Positions 23,533 through 34,599 are shown, counted from the first letter of the stretch. The stretch: DNA of 64,000 nucleotides from Begonia masoniana (GCA_022432975.1 CM039512.1:6832858-6896857), one strand, 5' to 3'. Program-made: numbers and translations. The notes: a model not told the origin generated them from the sequence alone.

Positions 23533-23712
23533 CCCCTAAACCATGTATTATTTTTAAAACACCCTTAAATTAATAATTCTAGCATATCCAAACTTGAATT
23601 ATCATAAACCTAACAATTTAATCTCTAACAGCCCCTTGATTACCTCCGTTCTACATTTTTTTTGCCTAGAACGGAAGACCGATCTAAACCGAACAGCTCC
23701 CTGTTCTGTCGG
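23533..23712 (+). repeat. Left arm of a ~180-bp inverted repeat pair
   Basis: This segment matches, as reverse complement and with many substitutions, 31816-31995 and its duplicate copy near 32613-32793. The shared core is ATCATAAACCTAACAATTTA followed by CCGTT, TTTTTTGCCTAGAA and GACCGATCTAAA-like words. The two arms enclose the plant-transposon-protein pseudogene at 27382-31127. Confidence 0.65.
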
Positions 23713-23719
23713 AGGGTCG

Positions 23720-24130
23720 TTGTGGGGAGTGGAGGCCCTTAGTTCCACGTGCATTGCATGTGGAACTGGAATGGGGGCCGTTCTCCCGAAACGGCCCTCC
23801 ATTTTTAAGAACATTTTATAATGCAGAGTTGGCTCGAAAAAAAGGCCCCCATTCTCAATTAGTACTGACGTGACATTGGACCACATGAAATGGGGGGTCG
23901 AGGTGGGGGTAGAGACCACCCGTTCCACTTACGTTACACGTGGGTTGAGAACGGGGGGTCCTCACCCACATAACGACCCCCGTTTTCAGGCTCGATGTTG
24001 AGAACAAGGAGTCAAGGTGAGGGCGAAGACCCCAGTTCCATGTGCATTACACGTGCAGTGAGAACGGGGGGTCGCCGCCACCAGACGGCCCCTCGTTTTT
24101 AGGAGACCATTTTTGCAAGGTGAGTACGGG
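23720..24130. repeat. Imperfect tandem repeats, ~110-150-bp unit, with CACGTG-type words
   Basis: Three degenerate units each contain a GTTCCA(C/T)...(A/T)CACGTG-like segment, a GAACGGGGGGTC-like run and a matching GACCCCCGTT run that can pair with it. The G-rich and C-rich runs recur near 27086-27145. Confidence 0.55.
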
Positions 24131-25322
24131 GGGGGGTTTGTCAGGACCCGACCCGACGAGCCCCGATGATTAGGATTTCCGATGTGGGAAATGATCATAA
24201 ATTCCGAGTTTTCAATTTTCATGGCATACGTTTATCTTTTTAATTAACCTCGTCTTTCTTGTATCTAAAATCTTAAAATAAGATATTTCCATACAATTCC
24301 AAACAATATACATATTCCAGATCAGCTTTCCAAATATGTATGTATTAAACATTTCTGTATGTACATCATTATCAGAGTTTTCTAACGGAAGTTATTACAA
24401 ACAAAATAGGTCACACACACATGACTGTTAAAAATAGTTTATAAAATTTCTATACTATCTATCCCGGTCACAATGCAAAAAAAAAAAACCATCTACCTCG
24501 ATGGTTTTGCTTATGCTTCTTTATCGTCTTTAGATTTGCCTTTTTTTATTTACCGTCTCCTTCTTATCTGAAAAATATAGATAATCCACACAATGAGCTT
24601 TACGTCCAGGAAATAAGTCTAGCAGTTAGAATAGCTAACTCATCCCCTATCCACACTATTTAGGACCATATTCTATCCTCCACCTAACATTGATTCTTTT
24701 TTAAATCAATTTAAATCAATTTATTTTGATTTGAAATTCATGTCATTTATATAAAAATGCATGCATGTTCGTATTCGAACCATTTAAAAATCTATGTCAT
24801 TAACTACAATTTAAAACCATTCTCAACAAATAGATAAATCTCATGCAATTTAAAATAAATATTTCACAATTTAAAGTCATCTTTTCACAAAACATTCCAT
24901 CCAATCTTTTGACATTCAAATTGATATGTCAAAAATACAATCCACTCTAATTGACTCATATGACCATCACACAACCCTACAAGTTTTTAGCTTTCACTGA
25001 TAATGCTGTAGGACCCTACACATTGCTTCCCCGCGAGGTTTAGAGATTTTCAACCCAAGGAGGACACATAGTTAATCTTTCAATTATTTTCATAGTCATA
25101 CTTATCGCACACGAAGAGGCATGTGATGACCCAGATGTGTAAGTATGGATACGAGTGCGGGGCAAACCTCGGGTTGCGGGGTGGATCCTGGACTCGAGTG
25201 TAGGCGAATCCCGAGTCGTAAAGAGGGGGTCGTCACAATCCCACATTGCTTGGAGAAGTATATGGAAATAAAACATATGTAAGGAAACCCTGCCAACATA
25301 GTAAGATGCGTTTTAGAGCACA

Positions 25323-25410
25323 ATTGGCAACGGATCCCATAAGAAACTCCTAAGTTAAAAGTGCTCCAGCGAGAACAGTACCATGTTGGGTGACCGACTG
25401 GGAAGTCCTT
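25323..25410 (+). repeat. 5S rRNA-like segment in Cassandra LTR 1
   Basis: It retains the A-box-like AAGTTAAAAGTGCTC and C-box-like GGTGACCGACTGGGAAGTCC of the 5S internal promoter. It is part of the LTR and lacks the 5' 25-30 nt of a real 5S gene. Confidence 0.88.
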
Positions 25411-25770
25411 GCCAAACAAAACCGTGAGGGGAGGATATTGGGTCACGGCCCAATCCCCAGAGTGAACAATATCTTACTGGAAAAAGAGGTCGTTACAAAT
25501 GGTATCAGAGCCTGTACCCAACTGAAAATGTGGCCAACGGGGACGTTGGGCCCCCGAGGGGAGGTGATTATGATGACCCGGATGTGTACATATGAGTACG
25601 ACTGCGGGGCAAATCTCAGGGTGCGAGGTGGATCCCGGACTCGAGTGTAGGTGAATCCCGGGTCGTAAAGAGGGGTCGTCACAATCCCACATCGCTTGGA
25701 GAAGTATATGGAAATAAAACATATGTAAGGAAACCCTCCTAAGATAGTAAGACGCGTTTTGAAGCACAAT

Positions 25771-25857
25771 TGACAACGGATCCCATAAGAACTCCGAAGT
25801 TAAAAGTGCTCCGGCGACAGCAGTACCATGTTGGGTGACCAACTGGGAAGTCCTCGC
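25771..25857 (+). repeat. 5S rRNA-like segment in Cassandra LTR 2
   Basis: Same segment as in LTR 1 with a few changes (CCGGCGACAGCAG instead of CCAGCGAGAACAG). It keeps GGTGACCAACTGGGAAGTCC. Confidence 0.88.
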
Positions 25858-27176
25858 TAAACAAAGCCGTGAGGGGAGGATATTGGGCCACAGTCCAATT
25901 CCCAGAGCGGACAATATCTTACTGGAAAAAAAGGGGTCGTTACAAAGCAAGTCCAGTCCAATGGGTTCTTATGTTACCACGACTTCCAACTTCCTCCTTC
26001 CTAAATGCATGCTTTAAAAACAGTTATAAAATAATGCTATGAATATTTAAATTAATGCAACTCAACCCACCCATGCAATTGATATTTTAAATCAATGCGT
26101 TCAATTCAATATAAAACGTAACTTTCAAAATGCTACGTTTAACAATTCAATATAAATCGGATTTAAACAACATTTCAATATTAAATCTTCATAAAAATAA
26201 TATCCATTATTCACTTCAATCTATCCAATCGTAATCAAACGACCAAATATATAAATCTATCTAGAATCCAAGCGAAAATGAAATCTATCTCTACCTATTA
26301 ATGCATTAAAACACAAATTAACTAATATAACCGATAGATTTACTTACCGAATTGTGGGTTCTTTCACTTTAATAAAAAATCTCCTCCGAATCTATCATTT
26401 TTTCACCAAAATGATCCTCTCAAAGAGCTGAACAATTTTTTCTAAAGGACGGATCGACAAAAATCACTTTTTCCTTTGTTTTTCTACTCTTTTCTCTCTT
26501 CTTTCTCTGAGTTCTCTATTCTCTAGTTTCTTTCTCTCTCTCTTCCTTTTCCTTTTCACTTTCTCATTTCTTTCTTCCTTTTCTTTCTTCTTTTTCACGT
26601 AAAACCACAGCAACTTGCCACCTTAAATCTTTTGCAACAGTGGTTTAATGGTTAATTACCATTAAACCATTCTCATCTCTTGAAAAATATCATTTTGCCC
26701 TTCAAACTTTGGTTTATTACCATCAAATCGAGTTTAATAAATCTTTAAACTAAATTAACCTTAATCTAATCTAAATTAGATAAATTTTAATCTAATTTTT
26801 ATAATTAATCAAAATTTTATATGAATAATTGAATTCTTTGTACATTTAAAATTTAACAGGGGCGATCGATCGACCACGTTTTTCACTTTTTAACGTATCT
26901 TTTCCTCAATCCAACTTCTCCAACTTATATTTATACATTCTTTAAATATAAATATACTCGATTACATTTTTGAATTTAAAAATTTCAACCATTTTATTGA
27001 CAAAGGTCCGAACCATTACAATCTGCACCCCCCCAATCGGTGGGTCGATTTTGAAAAATATTTCGGGAGATCGGCCCCTTGATAGGGGCACTGACCACCC
27101 CCCCCCCCCTCCCATTCTCAAAATTAGGGCAAAGAACGGGGGTTTAGTGCTCTCCATCGGAAGGGCGATCCCCGAC

Positions 27177-27186
27177 AATATATAAG
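27177..27186 (+). promoter_or_regulatory. Possible TATA box of the transposon-protein pseudogene
   Basis: AATATATAAG lies about 200 bp upstream of the start of the 27382 frame, after a GC-rich block, and a non-coding leader-like stretch follows. Confidence 0.4.
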
Positions 27187-27764
27187 GGACCACCCTCCAC
27201 TTTGCTAAAAATCTCCATTTTTTCTCTCGGCCCCCCGTGATTCCAACCATTTCACGCTTCACCATGTTGATTTCTCCATACCTATCTGTTTCCTATGAAT
27301 ATCGTCTGAAAAATCCCACAAATCCGAGCTAAAAATCTTCAAAATTCCAAATTAAAAACCTAAATCGCAAAATTCCCTCAAGTGGCTCCTAAATTGATCA
27401 TTAAACGAAAAGGTGCCCCGTCACAAGGAGGTCCGTCACAAAGTGGCCCGACAGACCGTGCTTCGTCAACTCGGCCAACGATGTCACAAGGTGGCTGGAC
27501 TTTCCGGGCACCGTCGTCACAAGATGCTCTGGGTCAAGCGCCGCCAACTGGGTTTTTGTCGATGGAATTTTGAAACCAGTTGTGCAAAGACCAGTTTGAG
27601 CAGGATATGACAAGACGCTATATTATTCATTTGAAGATCGTTAACTTCACAAGTTGGAAGTCTTTGGCGATCAAGGAGATGTTCTATCTAATCGCCTTAC
27701 ATGGGGTGTATGGTTTGCAAGGCGATAACTGTGATAGATTTGTTCGCTTGTTTTATAGGAATTT

Positions 27765-30272
27765 TGTAATATCCGGCTTGTACGGACTTTTTGAATATAT
27801 TATATTATTATTTCATTATTTAATGGCATTTTTCGTAAATATGTCAAATCAGGTCCGATTTACGAAATGAAAGCGTCATTACGATCCAAACGACCAATTG
27901 GAATTTTAAGGAATTTTTGGGAATTTTCGGAAGAGTAACGCTATATTCCGAGTAATTACCTCTATCGTAATATAATTGACGTTTTAGTAAAAATAGTAAA
28001 TGAGGTCCAAATTGCGAACGGATAGTTTTAATAAATCTCTGGTAACTAATTGGACTTATTGGCGAAATTAGGAAATTTGGTGATCCCGAATAGTTGGACG
28101 ATTAACGAAACGAAGGACGAAACAAATAGAATTAAGTAAGAAGGGCAAAATGGTAATTTGCAAACCAAAATTAATAAATAACACAAATCTCTCTTTTTCT
28201 CCTCACTTCTCTCTTTTCTCTCTGGCGCTCACGAACAGAGAAGAAACTTCTCTCTGGCCGCCGGCGTTCTCACGACATCCGACCTCCGTCCGACCTTCGT
28301 TCTTCCTCCGTCCTTCACGGTTTCTCCTCCTCTCGCTACCCTCGGTAAGTAGCTTCGGTCTTTGAGCGTTAAATTCCAAGTTTTAGGTCGATTTAACGTT
28401 AGGGTTTCGATTAGGGTTTCGATAAAAATGTCGAATTAGGGCTCGTAATTAATAGGTTAGCCTTGATTAAGTACGTATTGAACGTATTGGACATTATTGG
28501 ACGAAGAAAAATCAATTTGAGAAAAAGTTAAAAATTGGTAAATTTCCGAGTTTTTGAGAAAAACTCGTTAATCGGAATTCCAGGTTATCGAGCATTATGT
28601 CGTTGTTAAATACTTCGAATCATTAAGTTGGAATTTTAGGAAATTCATTAGTTAAGGATTTCGTAATTTGGACGTTTATAGTTTAAATTGGTTTTAACTA
28701 CGAATATCGTGTTTTCCTCAGACACACGACTCCTGTGATCGAAGCTTGAGATTCTGCGCGCCCAAGGTAAGTTTTCGTGACTTACTTTGACCAATCGGTC
28801 TACACCATACTTCGATGTCGTATCGAGGATCCCTAAGGAATTGTTTGCTTTAAATCGCTTTCGGTTGGGTAGTTAGGTTTAAATTGTTTATAGGTTACTC
28901 TATTTTGGTCTTGATGGTATATATGTTGATTGTTTATTTTCTGTTTATAACTGTTCATGCATCACGTGTTTCAAAATGGCATGAAAATGGATTTCTGCAC
29001 AAGTTTTCAAATGAAATGAATAATGAACGAAAATACGTAATCTGTATCTGGTCACGCGAGATGGGGCTCAGGCATGGCTGTAGGGTTTGTGAGCATGTAC
29101 CCCCCTCCTCTAAATCGAAAGTGGTAGTCCGACCGCGGAATGTATCCTTTCCATTTAGAGGGCTGATATCTCGGTGGCAATCTGTATGAAATGACCTGAT
29201 ATGTCTGATATGCATGTTTTCTGAACTTCATAAGCACTGCACGCATGCATCTGTATTTACGTAGCTTACTAAGATTTCAATATCTCATATGTGTCTGTAT
29301 GGTGTAAGTGATATTTTAGGAGACATTGAACCAGGTGAGGACGACGTTCCTCCTCCTGACGTGGGGTGCAGTTGATGGATGATGGCCCGTGGGAGTGCGC
29401 TGAGTAGTTGTGGCGCGATACGACCCGTGGGGATGTACGTATGGACTCTGGGGTTATTTTGGGATATTTTGATCTGATAATTGTATAGAATATTTAGGTT
29501 GTTTGGATCTGGATAGGGATTAGATAACGCTTTGGTTTAACCAGTTTTGATAAACGTTATGAAATGTTTTGGTTTAAATGTTTAAGTTAAATGAAAATGT
29601 TTTGAAATGTTGTTTGTAGGTTGTTACGGATAGCTCGATTTTTAGAGCTATCCACGCAGTTGGACTTCGTAAAGTCCGCTGCAAGTGGAAGAGAATTGTA
29701 AAAGGGGTTACTCTCTGGAATCGGATTCCAGAGAGATGAAAGTTTGAAATTTTGAAACGTTGTTGTGAGTATAGGCGTGATGTAATAGGATTTTGCTCTC
29801 TGGAATTCAGATTTCCAGAGAGCTAATTGATGTGTTTGTGAAGCATGAAGTGTTGAGGAGAATTGTCGATGAAGTGTTGGAGTGTTTGAAGGAGGGGATC
29901 GCTGCATTGTGTGCAGCGATCGATCTCTGCTGCAGAGCAGAGATCGATCGCTGGTGCTATGAAGCAATGCAGCGATCGATCTCTGCCTCGGCGCAGCGAT
30001 GCAGCGACCAGTCGCTGCACTGGTCGCTGCCTCTAATTTCAGGGCCTGGACAGTTTTGCCCCCTTTCTTCTGCGTGGTTTTTAAATGTTTTTATTAAATG
30101 TTTTGAAGTTTTATTAAATAGTTTTAGTTTATGTTTTAAATGATTTACCAAACGAATTTTGATTTCAATTCCGGTTTCGGTTTCGATTTCAATTCTGCTT
30201 AACGTCAAGTTTTAAAGTTTAAAAAAAAAAAAAAATGTATGGAAACACGGGTATGGTATTAGGGGTGTTACA
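27765..30272 (+). mobile_element. 2.5-kb solo LTR with AATTT target duplication
   Basis: The segment starts TGTAATATCC and ends GGGTGTTACA, 2508 bp, flanked by AATTT at 27760-27764 and 30273-30277. No internal region, PBS or polypurine tract is attached, so it is a solo LTR, of the TGTAA...TTACA type usual in Ty3/gypsy elements. Removing it with one AATTT restores the phase of the host pseudogene. It includes a GC-rich block (28230-28330) and a remarkable hairpin run near its 3' end. Confidence 0.9.
29628..30030. repeat. Run of seven perfect-arm hairpins in the solo LTR
   Basis: In 400 bp these inverted repeats follow each other: 29628-29636/29645-29653 (9 bp), 29662-29667/29672-29677 (6 bp), 29711-29722/29724-29735 (12 bp), 29795-29805/29813-29823 (11 bp), 29897-29906/29912-29921 (10 bp), 29914-29931/29936-29953 (18 bp) and 30001-30012/30019-30030 (12 bp). 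The fifth and sixth overlap, so they are alternatives. GCAGCGATCGATCTCTGC is used three times. Confidence 0.9.
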
Positions 30273-31324
30273 AATTTGACATCTACCGGGAGGATTGGTT
30301 GGCTAAAGACGCACATCTTTGATACGAAGATTGTCATCCCTCCATACACGATTAACCTATTGCTCGGGTTTGTCGCAAAAGGGGATGATGTGGAGCGATA
30401 CTACCATGTTTCCAGAGACTGTTTGTTTTTCAGAACGGAAGAGGGAGTATAGTTTCTGAGGCAAATTCACCGCAATGCCGACATAGCAAGGTTCGTAAAG
30501 CCAAAATCGAAATATTTGAACTTTAGAGCTCGTGTTATTCACAATATGATAACCCACACACTCCTACCTCGGGATGGACATAAAGATCTCGTGAGCTGCA
30601 TGGATCTCTATGTTATGGAAAAGCTCTATAACGGCAAGTTGTTCGACCCCGGCTTCGTCATATTAGGTCACATGCTGGAGATCGGTCGGACATGCAACAA
30701 AAACCTCCCGTACGACACATTGATCTAGAAGATCGTCGAGCGAGCTGAGGTTCGATTATCGATTGGAGAGTCGATGAGAGCACAGAGATCCGGCGATGTG
30801 TTTGATAGACTCCATTTGATTTGGATGGGCCTCATTGAAGTTGACGAGACTTGGCTCTTCAAGTGCGATCAGGGGGCCTCCACCTCTCAGGATCTTTCTG
30901 TGGGGGCCTCTAGCTCTTGGGATGTATCTATGAAGGATGCGACCGCGCAACGATTGCCTTCCCAGACGGCTAGTCAGTTGGATAGGATGAAATAGAGGAT
31001 CGAGAAGATGATTTAGTTCTAGAGATAGATACTCGACTCACATAGAGAGATGATGGAGTCTCAAAGAGAGCTCAGGCAAACCATGTTGGACTGGATGAAC
31101 GACGATCTCCCACCATCCGTTATATAGTGTTTATATTATTTTGTAGTATAATATTTATGTAGTTGTATTTTACTTTATGCTTAAACTTTGGGTTATCTAG
31201 AACTGGTTGTTGAATATAAATTGTAATTTGAATATGTAGAAATTGTTTGAAACTAGCTATGAAAAAGTCATAAAACAAATGAAATTTTGCCCAATTTTTC
31301 AACTTTATGTCACTAAATTACACA

Positions 31325-31612
31325 TTGTTCACTTTATAAATTAATTTTTAAAAAATACCAAACGATATTCAATTTACTTGAAATTTTTAACATACGTTCA
31401 CCACATAATGGGAAGATAATTTGGAAAGTTTTGTTATTTTCTAACACTTGTACGATTTATTGTAATTTTAGTTAATCATTTTATAAAATGAATAACTAAA
31501 ATTACAATAAATCATACAAGTGTTAGAAAATGACAAAAATTTACATATTATCTTCCCATGATGTGATGAACATGTTTTAAAAGTTTCAAGTAAATTAAAT
31601 ATCGTTTGGTAT
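31325..31612. repeat. Foldback (hairpin) repeat
   Basis: Two arms of roughly 130-140 bp form an inverted repeat centred near 31480 (ACTTGTACGATTTATTGTAATTTTAGTTA against TAACTAAAATTACAATAAATCATACAAGT). The arms resemble the subterminal part of the Mutator-like element at 12525-13326. No clear target duplication was found. Confidence 0.7.
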
Positions 31613-33212
31613 TTTTTTCGCTCTATTTCGGGGACCCCCGTTCATTCCTCACTTTATAAATTAATTTTAAAAAAATATCAAACGATATTGAATTTACCTT
31701 AAAGTTTTACCACATGTTCATCACATAATGCAAAGATAATCAATAAAGTTTCGTGATTTTCTAACACTTGTACGATTTATTGTAATTGAAATAATTACAA
31801 TAATATGTAATTATACGACAGGACAGGAGGCCGTTCGTTTTAGATCGGCCTCCCATTCTAGGCAAAAAATGCAAAACGGAGGGTGATCGGGGGACTGTCA
31901 GGGGTTAAATTGTTAGGTTTATGATAGTTGAAAATTAGATTTGTTAGTTGTTAGTTTAAGGATGTTTTAAAAAAAAAAAAAAACATAGTTTAGGAGTTAA
32001 AATGATTTTTACCATTTCTTGTATATGTTGTTAAACTTACTACCATAATAGTCTTTTACACCTAATTCTAGGTTTTTACTATTTACATCAAACTTCAATG
32101 TAGGTTTTGGACAAAAAATAAAATTCTGTCTGATTTTTTCTCTGTGGCAGAATTAAAAAAAAAAAAAAAAAAAATCTATGCGGGTCCTTTTTTCTGAGTA
32201 CTTTTGCTGATAGCCTCCATACCAACAGAGATACACTAGATCAAACAAAGAATAGTTTAAAGTAATTAATCATTTCATCTAAGATAATGCCCATTTTTAA
32301 AACTCCCTAGAAAGCTTAGAGTGGTGAGAGAGAGAGAGAGAGAGAGAGTTTCTGGAGAGACAAATAGTGAATATGGTGTGATTGTGGGATAGAATTCCGA
32401 TCGCGTTAATACTATTTTTTTCGCTCTATTTCGGGGACCCCCGTTCATTCCTCACTTTATAAATTAATTTTAAAAAATATCAAACGATATTGAATTTACC
32501 TTAAAGTTTTACCACATGTTCATCACATAATGCAAAGATAATCAATAAAGTTTCGTGATTTTCTAACACTTGTACGATTATTGTAATTGAAATAATTACA
32601 ATAATATGTAATTATACGACAGGACAGGAGGCCGTTCGTTTTAGATCGGCCTCCCATTCTAGGCAAAAAATGCAAAACGGAGGGTGATCGGGGGACTGTC
32701 AGGGGTTAAATTGTTAGGTTTATGATAGTTGAAAATTAGATTTGTTAGTTGTTAGTTAAGGATGTTTTAAAAAAAAAAAAAAAACATAGTTTAGGAGTTA
32801 AAATGATTTTTACCATTTCTTGTATATGTTGTTAAACTTACTACCATAATAGTCTTTTACACCTAATTCTAGGTTTTTACTATTTACATCAAACTTCAAT
32901 GTAGGTTTTGGACAAAAAATAAAATTCTGTCTGATTTTTTCTCTGTGGCAGAATTAAAAAAAAAAAAAAAAAATCTATGCGGGTCCTTTTTTCTGAGTAC
33001 TTTTGCTGATAGCCTCCATACCAACAGAGATACACTAATCAAACAAAGAATAGTTTAAAGTAATTAATCATTTCATCTAAGATAATGCCCATTTTTAAAA
33101 CTCCCTAGAAAGCTTAAGAGTGGTGAGAGAGAGAGAGAGAGAGAGAGTTTTCTGGAGAGACAAATAGTGAATATGGTGTGATTGTGGGATAGAATTCCGA
33201 TCGCGTTAATAC
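31613..33212 (+). repeat. ~800-bp tandem duplication (two copies)
   Basis: Copy 1 (about 31613-32412) and copy 2 (about 32413-33212) both run from TTTTTTCGCTCTATTTCGGG to GAATTCCGATCGCGTTAATAC. Reading them side by side I find only single-base indels, mostly in homopolymers, and no substitutions. Each copy includes a foldback arm, the inverted-repeat segment also seen at 23533-23712, poly-A runs and a (GA)n microsatellite. Confidence 0.9.
31816..31995 (-). repeat. Right arm of the ~180-bp inverted repeat pair
   Basis: Reverse-complement match to 23533-23712 from CGACAGGACAG to CATAGTTTAGGA. It is present again in the second copy of the tandem duplication. It lies 0.7 kb downstream of the transposon-protein pseudogene. 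Confidence 0.65.
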
Positions 33213-34296
33213 AATATTATCTTATTTGGATCAAAGTTCACACTATTTTATTTTTAAATTTTACTTTAAAACGTATTGTAATAAGAAAGAATAAGAACTA
33301 CCATTTACTTATTCTTCTTTTAATTGATGTGAAATTGTACACTTCTTCTGATATTGACTTAGTTGATCCTCACAACTGATAAAATATGGGGTATTCTTCG
33401 TCTTTACCGATGCACTGCTACAAGTTTGTATGAGTAAAAGAGATTGTGACAGTCCGCCATGTGAAAAAAAAAGAAACCTAATTCATATCAGTTAGGTACG
33501 CAATCTCACATCGTTTGGGGAAGTAAAAAATGCATGGTTTATAGTTAGAGTTCTCATTCCTATCTAGTACAATACGTTTTGGTCTAATTTTAAATTAAAT
33601 ATGTGCAAATTCTTACTCAAAGGGATAATAAATAATAATATTGAAAAATGTCGCATAGAGTGTGTAAAGAGTGAGAGAGATTCCTTGTTTCTTGCCTTAA
33701 AAACAGGCCACCCTTACTACTATAGGGTAGCCTTATAGCTATATAATATTAACAAATGGTACGCAAGAAACGTATAGTCTGTTCATTGTCATTGAGAACC
33801 ATTTTCCTCCATTAAATACACTTTACACATCTTTTAATGTTATTTTTTAATGAGATTTGTGTGGGTTAAACAACCCTAAAACCCTCCATGCGCAAGCTCA
33901 TCCATCTATTTGTATTCTGTCTATTGCTTCCTAAAGAATACCGACTCTTCTTCTGCTTTAATTAATATGCTTAATTAATGCACATTAATCACATGTCTAA
34001 TTTAGAAATGATTAGTTGCCTAATCCTAGTAGCCATCCTTAACAACATAAAATCATTTCGCCATTGTTCCCATGTGATGTTTTACAAGATACAATTACAC
34101 CACGATTAGGTCTTATTCCAATTTCCAGCCGATGGTTTTGGTTTTGTTGATAAATTGGTCGTTGCCATGATGAATCACTAAAAGGGATATAATTTTTAGT
34201 CAATCTCCTATTAACGTCGCTTTTTGAAATGAAGTATTTGTTCTTACTCACTACGTGACCTCTGTCTGGTAGATTGTGTGATGACATACTAGCAAA
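33213..34296. other. Intergenic, AT-rich
   Basis: No gene is visible. Around 33445-33720 the words GCAATCTCACATCGTTTGGGGAAG and later GTCGCATAGAG resemble LTR or TRIM sequence in other plants, but I could not define ends. Confidence 0.4.
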
Positions 34297-34417
34297 TTAT
34301 CGATTTTCAAAAACTTACTTCTTAAAATGGTCCCTCGTGCATAAACTAATTTTGGAGCGAGGCCACAATGGTTTTCCTCTTGGATTTGATTCCAAAAAAC
34401 GTTATACTAGTTAGAGT

Positions 34418-34420
<3 letters not shown>

Positions 34421-34449
<29 letters not shown>
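34421..34449. repeat. (AT)n microsatellite
   Basis: Uninterrupted AT dinucleotides over 29 bp. Confidence 0.9.
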
Positions 34450-34454
<5 letters not shown>

Positions 34455-34599
34455 CTACAAATTTCTAACATGAGATTATGTTCACATAACTTGCTCATCA
34501 TTGTGTTTTAAATATTTTTAAACCTGATCAACTTTAGTTGCTGAGGTTGCCCGTCAAGGACTTGTGTGTGGAAGAGAAGATTTGAAGATTGGTTCATAA

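Larger units (their letters stand above)
25122..25944 (+). mobile_element. Cassandra-type TRIM with 5S rRNA-like LTRs
   Basis: Two 376-bp direct repeats (25122-25497 and 25569-25944) flank only 71 bp. The interior starts with the PBS TGGTATCAGAGCC (25500-25512) and ends with a purine tract GAGGGGAGGTGAT just before the second LTR. Each LTR contains a segment clearly related to 5S rRNA: CGGATCCCATAAGA...AAGTTAAAAGTGCTC...GTTGGGTGACC-x-ACTGGGAAGTCC. This is the diagnostic layout of Cassandra TRIMs, which have no coding capacity and depend on other elements. The likely target duplication is AGGCA/AAGCA (25117-25121 and 25945-25949), one mismatch. The second LTR starts TA where the first starts TG. 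Confidence 0.93.
24139..27020 (-). mobile_element. Probable solo LTR interrupted by a Cassandra element
   Basis: The plus strand starts TGTCAGGACCCGACC at 24139 and ends GGTCCGAACCATTACA at 27020, so on the minus strand it reads TGTAATGGTTCGGACC...GGGTCCTGACA with TG...CA ends. Without the nested 25122-25944 element it is about 2.06 kb, non-coding and AT-rich in its middle, with a pyrimidine-rich part near 26450-26600. I see no matching target duplication, and both flanks are low-complexity G or C runs, so the ends are uncertain. Confidence 0.45.
27382..31127 (+). pseudogene. Plant transposon-protein-domain pseudogene split by a solo LTR
   Basis: The first part, 27382-27764, begins at GTG (APKLIIKRKGAPSQ), probably a former ATG. 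The frame resumes at 30278 once the LTR and one target copy are discounted; both parts are in the same phase. It then runs to TAG at 31125-31127. In-frame stops at 27571, 30450, 30726, 30993 and several between 30993 and 31125 show it is dead, yet I see no frameshift. The product has a Ser/Gln/Gly-rich N-terminus, FYRN..., IPPYTINLLLGF, ARVIHNMITHTLLP, GHKDLVSCMDLYVMEKLYNG and a polar C-terminal part. These line up with FYTNL, ARAKLFHQMIG and GHHDEVSAMELF of the ORF at 1-1761, so the two are distant homologues. Confidence 0.82.

Noticed and set aside
25323..25857. Possible 5S rRNA genes
   Set aside because: The 5S-like segments lie at the same place in two LTRs with PBS and polypurine tract between; both lack the 5' end of 5S and are Cassandra LTR parts.
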